Shown: piece by piece, positions 28,081-35,501 of the stretch
How positions within the stretch are numbered: the stretch's first letter is position 1
Layout: each line of letters starts with the position of its first letter
Source of the DNA: Opitutia bacterium
GTDB taxonomy: Bacteria > Verrucomicrobiota > Verrucomicrobiia > Opitutales > T3Sed10-336
Direction: 5' to 3'
NCBI GenBank assembly: GCA_003566885.1
Contig: PXBO01000034.1
Coordinates: 1-55,548 of the forward strand
Length of the DNA: 55,548 nucleotides
Program-made: the position numbers and the translations under genes
Notes under the pieces: model-generated
The model's database searches: none
What the model was told of the DNA's origin: nothing
Seen by the model: the letters and a program-made list of their open reading frames with translations, nothing else

Positions 28081-28226
28081 TTCCGTCATTTTGCTTTCGA
28101 ACTGGAAGACACAAAAAGGCGCGTCCGCACCATTCGTTTCCCGCAAACTGTTTCATTTTCGTTTCCGGCATTGCGGCCGGCGGACAGGCCGGTTCTAGAA
28201 TGATTCCGGCGGAACTAAATCCACTT

Positions 28227-30419
28227 ATGACAGCTATTCCCGAATCCCAAGGTGACTTCACACTTCCCGGCGAGGCCGGTTACGAGGATCTGACGCTTAA
28301 CCTCGCCCGAAAGTGGGGGGCCGATACCATTCGCGACAGCGACGGCAGCAGAATCTCTCCGGAGATTACGCGGTTTGGCTACGACATCTATTCGACCCTC
28401 TGCCTGGTCCGTTCCATCAACGAATGGGCGAAGAAAAACCCGACCCGCCTGCAGCAGAACTACCTCATGAGCTTTCCGGTGGTCGCCGAGCGCGCCAGCC
28501 TGACCATCGATCCGCTGAACCGGTTTTTCCGCGAGCAGTTCGTGCTCAACACCCGGGACGACCCCAAGCGCTGGTGGCAGGTGTTCGATCGCACCACCGG
28601 CGAAGAAGTGCCGAAGAAACAGTGGTCTTTCGACCCGAAACGAAAAACGGTTACTATTAGCCAGGCGAAACGGTGGCACCGGTACACGGTCAACTTCCTG
28701 GTGTTCCGCATCTGGGAGGAAATCTCCATGTACAACCAGATCACCAACGGGTGGGCGGACAAGGAAGAGCACAAGCCGGCTGTCGATCCGATTTACCCGG
28801 ATACCCGCAAAGCGATTCTTCGGTTTCTGGATCAGTGGCTGGTGGAACATCCCGAAACGACCGTGGTGCGTTTCACATCCATGTTCTACAACTTCACCTG
28901 GTTCTGGGGGGACGATCCCAACCTGCGGTATCCCTACAACGACTGGGGTGACTATGCCATGACCGTCAGCCCGCGATCTTTGGGGCTGTTTAAGAAGGAA
29001 TTCGGTTACGCCCTGTGCTCCGAGGATTTTGTCAACGGCGGGCTTTACAACAACACCCACAACGCGCCGTCGCGGCGCTACCGCGACTACATGGACTTCA
29101 TGCACCGCTTCGTGGTCGACTTCGGGCGGCAGTGTGTCGAACGGGTCCGGCGCGCCGGTAAAAAGGCCTTTGTCTTTTACGACGATCACTGGATCGGAGT
29201 GGAGCCCTACAGTGAACGTTTCGCCGACTTCGGTTTCGACGGGCTGATCAAGTGTGTCTTCAACGCTTTCGAAGTGCGCAAGTGCGCCCACGCCGAGGGA
29301 GTCAAGACCCACGAACTGCGTCTTCACCCGTACCTGTTTCCAACGGGACTGAAGGGAGAACCCACCTTTCAGGAAGGCGGGAATCCCACTCTCGACGCCA
29401 AGAATTTCTGGATCGACGCCCGGCGCGGGATTCTGCGCGCTCCCATCGACCGGATCGGACTCGGGGGACGGCTCAGCCTGCTCGAACCGTTCCCGGATTT
29501 CTGCGACTACATCAAGAAACTGGCCGATGAATTTCGCCTTCTGAAATCCTTTCACGCCGGCGACCGGCCGTACACCGCACCGTTCAAAGTCGGGGTGCTG
29601 ACCTCCTGGGGTAAACTCCGCTCCTGGATCTGCTCCGGGCATTTCGCGCACGGGGTGGAATTGAACGAACTCATCGAATCGCTCGCCGGAATGCCCGTCG
29701 ACGTCGAGTTTTTCAGTTTCGACGACCTCCGCGAGAAAGGCGTTCCCCGCGGGGTCAAGGTGGTCCTCAATGCCGGGCGCGCCGGCAGCGCCTGGAGCGG
29801 CGGACCGGAATGGGAGGATCCGGAGGTGGTGGAAATCCTCAGCGGTTGGGTCGCCCGGGGCGGAGGTTTTTTCGGGGTGGGGGAACCCTCCGCCCTGGAG
29901 GGACGCCCGGGAATGCGGTTTCAGATGGCCCCGGTGCTGGGGCTCGACCGGGAACGGGGCGAACGCTTTGGCCATGCCCGCTATGCCTACCGTACGGAAA
30001 AATCCCACTTTATCACCGGCGACCTGCCGGACGGGCCCGATTTCAAGCGACACGTGGACGGGATTTACCTTCTCGACGGAGAAACCCGCGTTCTGGCGGA
30101 GCTCGCCGGAGAACCCGCGGTGACGGCGCGCTCGGTCAAAAAGGGCCGTTCGGTGTATTTTTCCGGTTTCCGCTTCAACCCGGAAAACACCCGGCTCCTG
30201 CTGCGCGCTCTTTACTGGGCGGCCGGCCGGGAAGACGCTTATGCCGCATGGAGCTCTTCCAACGTGCGTACCGATTGCGCCTGGTTTCCCAAAAAACGGA
30301 AGCTCGTCGTGATCAATAACGACGCCGAGCCGCACCAGACCACCGTTACCCTGGGTGACGGCAAGCGAAGCCGAAAGGTCAGTCTCGACGGCCACGGCAT
30401 CGCCATAATCGACCTTTAA
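28227..30419 (+). CDS. GH112 galactoside phosphorylase (lacto-N-biose/galacto-N-biose or galactosyl-rhamnose phosphorylase)
   Basis: The 730-residue protein aligns by eye along its length with bifidobacterial LnpA (751 residues). Shared landmarks are DFTLPGEAGYEDL near the start, WGADTIRDSDG, FDRTTGEEVPKKQW, MYNQITNGWADKEEH, VVRFTSMFYNFTWF, MTVSPRSLGLFKKEFGY, CSEDFVNGGLYNN and YAAWSSSNV. The acid catalyst Asp313 of LnpA corresponds to the second Asp of FYDDHWIG. GH112 enzymes phosphorolyse beta-galactosides to alpha-galactose 1-phosphate. No signal peptide is present, so it acts in the cytoplasm. With pectinases nearby, galactosyl-beta-1,4-rhamnose is a likely substrate, but host-glycan Gal-HexNAc cannot be excluded. 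A start at 28200 is also possible. Confidence 0.88.
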   Translation: MTAIPESQGDFTLPGEAGYEDLTLNLARKWGADTIRDSDGSRISPEITRFGYDIYSTLCLVRSINEWAKKNPTRLQQNYLMSFPVVAERASLTIDPLNRFFREQFVLNTRDDPKRWWQVFDRTTGEEVPKKQWSFDPKRKTVTISQAKRWHRYTVNFLVFRIWEEISMYNQITNGWADKEEHKPAVDPIYPDTRKAILRFLDQWLVEHPETTVVRFTSMFYNFTWFWGDDPNLRYPYNDWGDYAMTVSPRSLGLFKKEFGYALCSEDFVNGGLYNNTHNAPSRRYRDYMDFMHRFVVDFGRQCVERVRRAGKKAFVFYDDHWIGVEPYSERFADFGFDGLIKCVFNAFEVRKCAHAEGVKTHELRLHPYLFPTGLKGEPTFQEGGNPTLDAKNFWIDARRGILRAPIDRIGLGGRLSLLEPFPDFCDYIKKLADEFRLLKSFHAGDRPYTAPFKVGVLTSWGKLRSWICSGHFAHGVELNELIESLAGMPVDVEFFSFDDLREKGVPRGVKVVLNAGRAGSAWSGGPEWEDPEVVEILSGWVARGGGFFGVGEPSALEGRPGMRFQMAPVLGLDRERGERFGHARYAYRTEKSHFITGDLPDGPDFKRHVDGIYLLDGETRVLAELAGEPAVTARSVKKGRSVYFSGFRFNPENTRLLLRALYWAAGREDAYAAWSSSNVRTDCAWFPKKRKLVVINNDAEPHQTTVTLGDGKRSRKVSLDGHGIAIIDL

Positions 30420-30449
30420 TTTGTACATCGGAAAGGACGTTCAACGCTC

Positions 30450-31796
30450 ATGACTCAGAAGAAAAAACGTTACGCGATCGTCGGCGCCGGCGGCCGCATC
30501 ACCATGTTCAGCGATCCCATCGCCCGGGATTACCGCGACGAAGCCGAACTGGTCGGCCTTTGCGACATCAGCTCCGTGCGGATGAATTATCACCGGGAAC
30601 GTCTGAAGAGCGAATACGGTTATCCCGAGGTGCCGACCTATCCGGCGGCCGAATTCGACCGGATGGTCGCCGAACAAAAGCCGGATGTGGTCGTGGTTTG
30701 CTCGGTCGACGCCACCCATCACGAGTACATCGTGCGAGCGCTCGACCTGGGCTGTGACGTGATTACGGAAAAGCCGATGACGATCGACGACGAGAAATGC
30801 CGCGCCATTCTCGATGCGGTCGCCCGTACCGGACGCCATGTGCGTGTCACTTTCAACTATCGCTGGGCTCCCGCCGCCACCAAGGTGCGTGAAGTGATCG
30901 CCAGCGGCGCCATAGGCAACGTGAAGCACGTCGACCTGGAGTACATGCTCGATACCTCGCACGGCGCGGATTACTTCCGCCGCTGGCACAGCTACAAGGA
31001 TAAGTCCGGCGGCTTGCTGGTGCACAAGGCCACCCATCACTTCGATCTGGTCAATTGGTGGCTCGATGCCATCCCCAGCGAGGTTTTCGCTTATGGCGGT
31101 CTGGTGTTCTATGGAAAAAAGAACGCTCTGAACCGGGGCGATGAAGCCTTGACGCGTTACGACCGGTACACCGGCACCGACTCCAAAGACGATCCTTTCC
31201 GCTTGGCCTTGGATGACGATGGAAGCCTCAAAGCGCTCTACCTCGATGCCGAAGAGGAAACCGGCTATCTCCGTGATGAGAACGTGTTTCGCGACGGAAT
31301 CAATATCGAGGACACCATGAGTGCCCTGGTGAAGTACCGTGACGGCACCGTCCTCAACTATTCCCTGAACGCCTACTGCCCGGTGGAGGGGATCAAGGTG
31401 GTCTTCAACGGGGACCGGGGACGCCTCGAATACACCAAGATGGAAGGGTCGCACATTATCGCCGGCCAGAGCGACACCCAACTCGCCGAGGACCAGGAAA
31501 AGGGAGACCACGAAGTGAGCATCCGCGTCCGCCCCCATTTCAAGCCTGCCTACGACGTGGAAATTCCCTCCGGCAAGGGCGCCCACGGCGGCGCCGACCC
31601 GCTCATTCAGGAACAGATTTTCTCGTCCAGCGCCCCCGAGGAACACCTCCGCCGCAACGCGGGAGCGGAGCAGGGCGCCGCTTCCATTCTCATCGGCATC
31701 GCCGCCAACAAGTCAATGGTCACCGGCCAACCGATGCGTATTGAGGATCTGGTGACCTTGAAACCCGAAGCGGTCCATTTGAGCGAATTGGTGTAG
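30450..31796 (+). CDS. Gfo/Idh/MocA family oxidoreductase
   Basis: The 448-residue protein has an N-terminal Rossmann fold (KRYAIVGAGGRITMFSDPI), the family EKP motif in DVITEKPMTIDD, and the C-terminal alpha/beta substrate domain with HKATHHFDLVNWWL. Such NAD(P)-dependent enzymes act on sugars, cyclitols or glycosides. The substrate cannot be read from sequence. It starts 30 bases after the GH112 gene behind GGAAAGGA and very likely forms an operon with it. Confidence 0.85.
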   Translation: MTQKKKRYAIVGAGGRITMFSDPIARDYRDEAELVGLCDISSVRMNYHRERLKSEYGYPEVPTYPAAEFDRMVAEQKPDVVVVCSVDATHHEYIVRALDLGCDVITEKPMTIDDEKCRAILDAVARTGRHVRVTFNYRWAPAATKVREVIASGAIGNVKHVDLEYMLDTSHGADYFRRWHSYKDKSGGLLVHKATHHFDLVNWWLDAIPSEVFAYGGLVFYGKKNALNRGDEALTRYDRYTGTDSKDDPFRLALDDDGSLKALYLDAEEETGYLRDENVFRDGINIEDTMSALVKYRDGTVLNYSLNAYCPVEGIKVVFNGDRGRLEYTKMEGSHIIAGQSDTQLAEDQEKGDHEVSIRVRPHFKPAYDVEIPSGKGAHGGADPLIQEQIFSSSAPEEHLRRNAGAEQGAASILIGIAANKSMVTGQPMRIEDLVTLKPEAVHLSELV

Positions 31797-31890
31797 GCAA
31801 AGAATCGCCCGGTTTTGTTACCTTTTCCGGGAGAACGACGAATCTGAGAGTGAAGGCGGTGAAAAGAACAAACCCGCCGCCATTTCCAAA

Positions 31891-32871
31891 ATGAAAACAA
31901 AACTCACTCTGCTCCTCGTTCTTTCCTTCGCCTTGCCGTTGTTGTCGCCTGCGGGAACGGTTCCGGCGCACCAGGTGCCCAGGGATGCTCAATGGTTGAT
32001 CCACCTCGACGTGGAGGAGTTTCGCCAGTCCGGCATCGGATCCCGTCTCATCAAATTCCTTATCGATAGTCGCGCGCTGGAGTTCGGGGATGTGATTCCG
32101 GTGAACTTCGCGACGGTCGTCAATGGACTCGACCGCATTTCGCTTTATGGACCTTCACTGGGGACGGATGGCGGTAGAGATCCCATGGCCGACGGTGTCG
32201 CGGTCCTGCGGGGCTCGCCGGAACTGATCGCAGTTCTCAGGGGAGTTGTCGCCGCCGCCGAACTCGAGCAGCCTGATGCCGTGACGGTGGTGGAAGAGTC
32301 GCCGCGGCGGGTCCTTCTTTTTCACGGGCTCGTCCACCTGGGGATCGTTTCCGACAACATGTTTGTCATCAGCAGATCACACCAGAGTCTGCAAACGTTC
32401 TTCGCCACCCTCGACGGAGAATTCCCGAACGCCCTGGGGTCGAACCTGCTCGAACCGCTCCAGAGAGAAAGCCGCGGCTTCTTTTTCGCCGCAGTGGCCG
32501 AAGGCATCAATTCCATCCAGGGACTCCCCCCCCAGGCGAATGTGCTGAAAATGACGGAGGGCATCGCGTTGAGGGTTGGTGAACGTGATTCACTGCTGAA
32601 TCTCGACGTTTCCCTGCGCACTGATCTGGACGAGACCGCCGTCCGGGTGCAACAGGTGCTGCAGGGTATCGTCGCACTCGCTTCGCTCGCGCAATTCGAG
32701 CACCCGGAACTGAGCCGGGTATTGAGATCCCTTCGCATCGCCTCGGAGGGCCGCGCGGTTCGGCTCGATCTTTCCTATCCGGTCGACGAGGCCATCAAAT
32801 TGTTCGAGCTGATCGCCGGCGACGCTAATTTTAATGTGACGATCGATTTCGACCCTTCCGATACCGAATGA
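31891..32871 (+). CDS. secreted protein of unknown function
   Basis: The 326-residue protein has a clear signal peptide (MKTKLTLLLVLSFALPLLS, cleavage near residue 21-26) and no further membrane segment. The mature part alternates beta and helical segments, with VPRDAQWLIHLDVEEFRQSGIG near the start. This resembles large periplasmic proteins of unknown function in Planctomycetota/Verrucomicrobiota; I recognise no catalytic motif. It lies 73 bases before the sigma-factor gene, so it may belong to that regulatory unit. Confidence 0.65.
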   Translation: MKTKLTLLLVLSFALPLLSPAGTVPAHQVPRDAQWLIHLDVEEFRQSGIGSRLIKFLIDSRALEFGDVIPVNFATVVNGLDRISLYGPSLGTDGGRDPMADGVAVLRGSPELIAVLRGVVAAAELEQPDAVTVVEESPRRVLLFHGLVHLGIVSDNMFVISRSHQSLQTFFATLDGEFPNALGSNLLEPLQRESRGFFFAAVAEGINSIQGLPPQANVLKMTEGIALRVGERDSLLNLDVSLRTDLDETAVRVQQVLQGIVALASLAQFEHPELSRVLRSLRIASEGRAVRLDLSYPVDEAIKLFELIAGDANFNVTIDFDPSDTE

Positions 32872-32944
32872 TCGATCCCCATTGATCGGGCGGATAGCAA
32901 GCGACCGCGGAAGGGGCGCTTCGATTTATGAAACAATTCGAGTC

Positions 32945-33514
32945 ATGGAACAGGGAAATCTCGTATCGATTATGGATCACGCCACCGCTCCCGCATTTCA
33001 ACCCCTGGCGGACCAAGACTTCGAGCGGTTGGCTTGTCCGTACTACGACCGAATTTACCTGTTTGTGGTGAAACAGGTGAACGACCGAACGGAAGCGCAG
33101 GATATCACGCAAACGATCTTCATCCGTGCCTACCGGGGCTTCGCCCGGTACGACGGCGAACGCCCCTTCGCCCCGTGGCTTTTCCGGATCGCCCGTCGCG
33201 CGATCGCCGACCACTTTCGGCGGCGCGCGGCGCCCACCGACGCATTGCCCGATTCCGTGGCCGACCCCGCACCGGGGACCGTCGAGCGCGTCGAACAGTC
33301 GGAAAACCGCGACACGCTCTGGGAACTTGCGCGTCAATTAAAGCCGAAATTGCATCAGGTGCTCTATCTCTACTACGCGGAGTCCTTTTCGCTGGGCGAG
33401 GTCGCACAGATCATGGGTGTGACCGGTCCCCACGCGAAGGTTCTCCTATTTCGCGCCCGGCTGGCGCTGAAGAAGGTGCTTGAAACCGCCGAAGGAAAGG
33501 AGATTGGACTATGA
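32945..33514 (+). CDS. ECF-type RNA polymerase sigma factor
   Basis: Region 2 is visible as EAQDITQTIFIRAYRGFARY with APWLFRIARRAIADHFRR. Region 4 is visible as LHQVLYLYYAESFSLGEVAQ with the helix-turn-helix continuing through MGVTGPHAKVLLFRARLALK. Regions 1 and 3 are missing, as in ECF sigma factors. I use the ATG at 32945 (189 residues); the ATG at 32972 is an alternative and a TTG at 32882 is unlikely. It overlaps the next gene by 4 bases, typical of a sigma/anti-sigma pair. Its regulon is unknown. Confidence 0.85.
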   Translation: MEQGNLVSIMDHATAPAFQPLADQDFERLACPYYDRIYLFVVKQVNDRTEAQDITQTIFIRAYRGFARYDGERPFAPWLFRIARRAIADHFRRRAAPTDALPDSVADPAPGTVERVEQSENRDTLWELARQLKPKLHQVLYLYYAESFSLGEVAQIMGVTGPHAKVLLFRARLALKKVLETAEGKEIGL

Positions 33515-34104
33515 AATCGAATATCGTTCGCTGGATCGTCACATTTTACGCGGCTCTGGGAGTGCGCTCTCCTCGAAGGCAGTTTCCTCGCTCCTGGTCC
33601 GGCGTCCTGGATCGGGCGGAAGCGGAGGATCGCGAGCTCGAGCAACGTCTTCGGGCTCCAATATCTACGGAGGCCACTCCCGACTCGCTGCATGCGGATA
33701 TCGATCGTGTTTTGCGGTACGAATCCGATCGCGGTTCGGAGGTCGCATCGAGAATTCCCACCGTTGTCTTCGCCGCGGCGGCGGCCGCCGTCCTGCTCGC
33801 GCTTGGGGGACTCTGGATTTACCGGACCAACGAACCCACTGCCAATCCGGTCGCCGTTGCGCCTCATGTTGAAACCGCCGATGAGCGGGTTTCGACAGTC
33901 GCGATTCCGGCGGACTTACCGCCGGCGATCGCCTCCATTCCGGTGGATTGGGAGGGTTTGTTGCGGGAGGAGAAGGAGCGTATCGCGGCGGACGGAATAA
34001 ATGCCATAAGGTTTGTCGCCGCAAATTTCGTCCCCGAACCGTTTATGGACGAAGTCGACTCCCGCCTCGACAGGTGGGAGGCACAGGTGATACCGAATCG
34101 CTGA
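33511..34104 (+). CDS. single-pass membrane protein, putative anti-sigma factor
   Basis: The 197-residue protein has an N-terminal cytoplasmic half (residues 1-82), one membrane helix at about 84-104 (VVFAAAAAAVLLALGGLWIY) and a periplasmic C-terminal domain. No zinc-binding HxxxCxxC anti-sigma motif is present. The assignment rests on topology and on the ATGA overlap with the sigma gene. It ends about 60 bases from the convergent GH27 gene. Confidence 0.55.
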   Translation: MKSNIVRWIVTFYAALGVRSPRRQFPRSWSGVLDRAEAEDRELEQRLRAPISTEATPDSLHADIDRVLRYESDRGSEVASRIPTVVFAAAAAAVLLALGGLWIYRTNEPTANPVAVAPHVETADERVSTVAIPADLPPAIASIPVDWEGLLREEKERIAADGINAIRFVAANFVPEPFMDEVDSRLDRWEAQVIPNR

Positions 34105-34163
34105 ACGAGCCGTCTCGCATAAGGCCAAGCAAAGGCGAATCGGCTTTGGGTTTCAGCCTGAGT

Positions 34164-35459
34164 TCAGCCGGAGACGCGGTAAAGGCCGGCGCCGTGGGGG
34201 TCGAGTTCCGGAGCGAACACGTCGTTGACTATTCCCAAGTCTTCCCCGGACCACAGGTCGCGTATGGCGGCCGGGGTTTTCCAACCATGCGCCGCCAGTT
34301 CGAAGGCGACCGCCCGGCGTTTTTCGCCCAGGTTGAAAAGGGCCAGGTAACGATCACTCGAATCCGGGGGCTCGGCGGTCCAGACGGCCACATCTCCGCG
34401 CCGCAGGAGTTCGCGGCCGTTGATGCCGTGCTGATTGACCGCCAGGACTTCCCGGTTGGTGATCAGCGCGAGGGTGGCTTCGTCCATTTTGGTCAGATCG
34501 CCGCCGTACATGAGGGGTGAATTGGCGATGCTCCAAAGGGTCATCAGGGTCACCTGTTCGATGGAGGTGAATCGGCTGGGCCGGCCGAAGTCGACGATGC
34601 CCAGGGGCAGCATGTCGGCGTCCGGGTAGTATCCGGATCCCCGGTACGGCGTCCAGTCACGCAGGCGGTCGAACTGCTTTAACAGCTCGGGCCACTGATC
34701 CCAGAAGTCATCGCTTATCCGCCACATGTTGGCGTGGGCGGCCGCGTGTTGTCCCGCGGTCAGCGCTGTGGCGCCGGGCGAGAGACTGAGCACCATCGGC
34801 CGGCCGGTTTTGTCGATCGCGCGCCGGATGGCTTCGATTTCCTTTTCATTGTCGTGGTAGGGCCGGCTGATGTCGTCGACCTTGACAAAATCGACCCCCC
34901 AGGAAGCCAGCAGCGCAAAGACCGAATCGTAGTACTCCTGCGCTCCGGGTTTGGTCATGTCGACCCCGTACATGTCGGGGTTCCAGGTGCAGGTGTCCTC
35001 CGTATCGGCGATGTCGGCGGCGTGGACGTCGGTTCCGAGGACCGGGGGGTTGCGTTTCACCGCCAGACGGGGAATGCCGCGCATCAGGTGGATCCCGAAT
35101 TTAAGGCCTTTCGCGTGGATGTAGTTGCCCAGCGGCTGAAAGCCGGCGCCGCCGGCCGCGGATGGAAAACGGTTGGGTGCGGGGAGGAGTCGTCCGTGGT
35201 CATCGAGTTGCAGGTCGGCTTCCGGCCGGTATTCGTGGCCGCTCGACTCCGGTTCATACCACTGGATATCGACCACCACGTACTCCCAGCCGTACGGCAG
35301 CAGGTGTTCCGCCATGTAGTCTGCGTGCGCTTTGGTTTGAGCTTCGCTGATGGTGGTGCCGAAGCAGTCCCAACTGTTCCACCCCATCGGCGGAGTGGCC
35401 GACCAGGCGTGAAAGGGTTTGGCGGGGAGGGAGGGAGTGTGTTGGCCCTTTTGGCTCAT
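34164..35459 (-). CDS. GH27 alpha-galactosidase
   Basis: The 431-residue protein shows the GH27 opening PPMGWNSWDCFG (residues 23-34), the nucleophile region FVKVDD (191-196, Asp195 by alignment) and the acid/base region WRISDD (246-251). A C-terminal beta domain follows. It hydrolyses terminal alpha-galactosides such as those of galactomannan, raffinose sugars or decorated pectin. No signal peptide is seen, so it is probably intracellular. It shares strand with the GH2 gene 42 bases upstream and likely forms an operon with it. Confidence 0.9.
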   Translation of the reverse strand: MSQKGQHTPSLPAKPFHAWSATPPMGWNSWDCFGTTISEAQTKAHADYMAEHLLPYGWEYVVVDIQWYEPESSGHEYRPEADLQLDDHGRLLPAPNRFPSAAGGAGFQPLGNYIHAKGLKFGIHLMRGIPRLAVKRNPPVLGTDVHAADIADTEDTCTWNPDMYGVDMTKPGAQEYYDSVFALLASWGVDFVKVDDISRPYHDNEKEIEAIRRAIDKTGRPMVLSLSPGATALTAGQHAAAHANMWRISDDFWDQWPELLKQFDRLRDWTPYRGSGYYPDADMLPLGIVDFGRPSRFTSIEQVTLMTLWSIANSPLMYGGDLTKMDEATLALITNREVLAVNQHGINGRELLRRGDVAVWTAEPPDSSDRYLALFNLGEKRRAVAFELAAHGWKTPAAIRDLWSGEDLGIVNDVFAPELDPHGAGLYRVSG

Positions 35460-35501
35460 GGCGATGACGTGACGGCAGGGGAGGTTCCTTTCGGCAAAGG
35501 A

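Noticed and set aside
27798-28199. N-terminal extension of the GH112 reading frame by up to 143 residues
   Set aside because: The extension overlaps the preceding dehydrogenase gene and reads through the inverted-repeat element. The start at 28227 matches the N-terminus of known family members.
28215-30428. Minus-strand open frame of over 700 codons opposite the GH112 gene
   Set aside because: It mirrors a well-supported enzyme gene, has no recognisable domain, and arises from the high GC at third codon positions. Similar long antisense frames opposite fusA (1324-2592), secY/adk (13346-14656) and the PL26-like gene (42238-43527) were rejected for the same reason.
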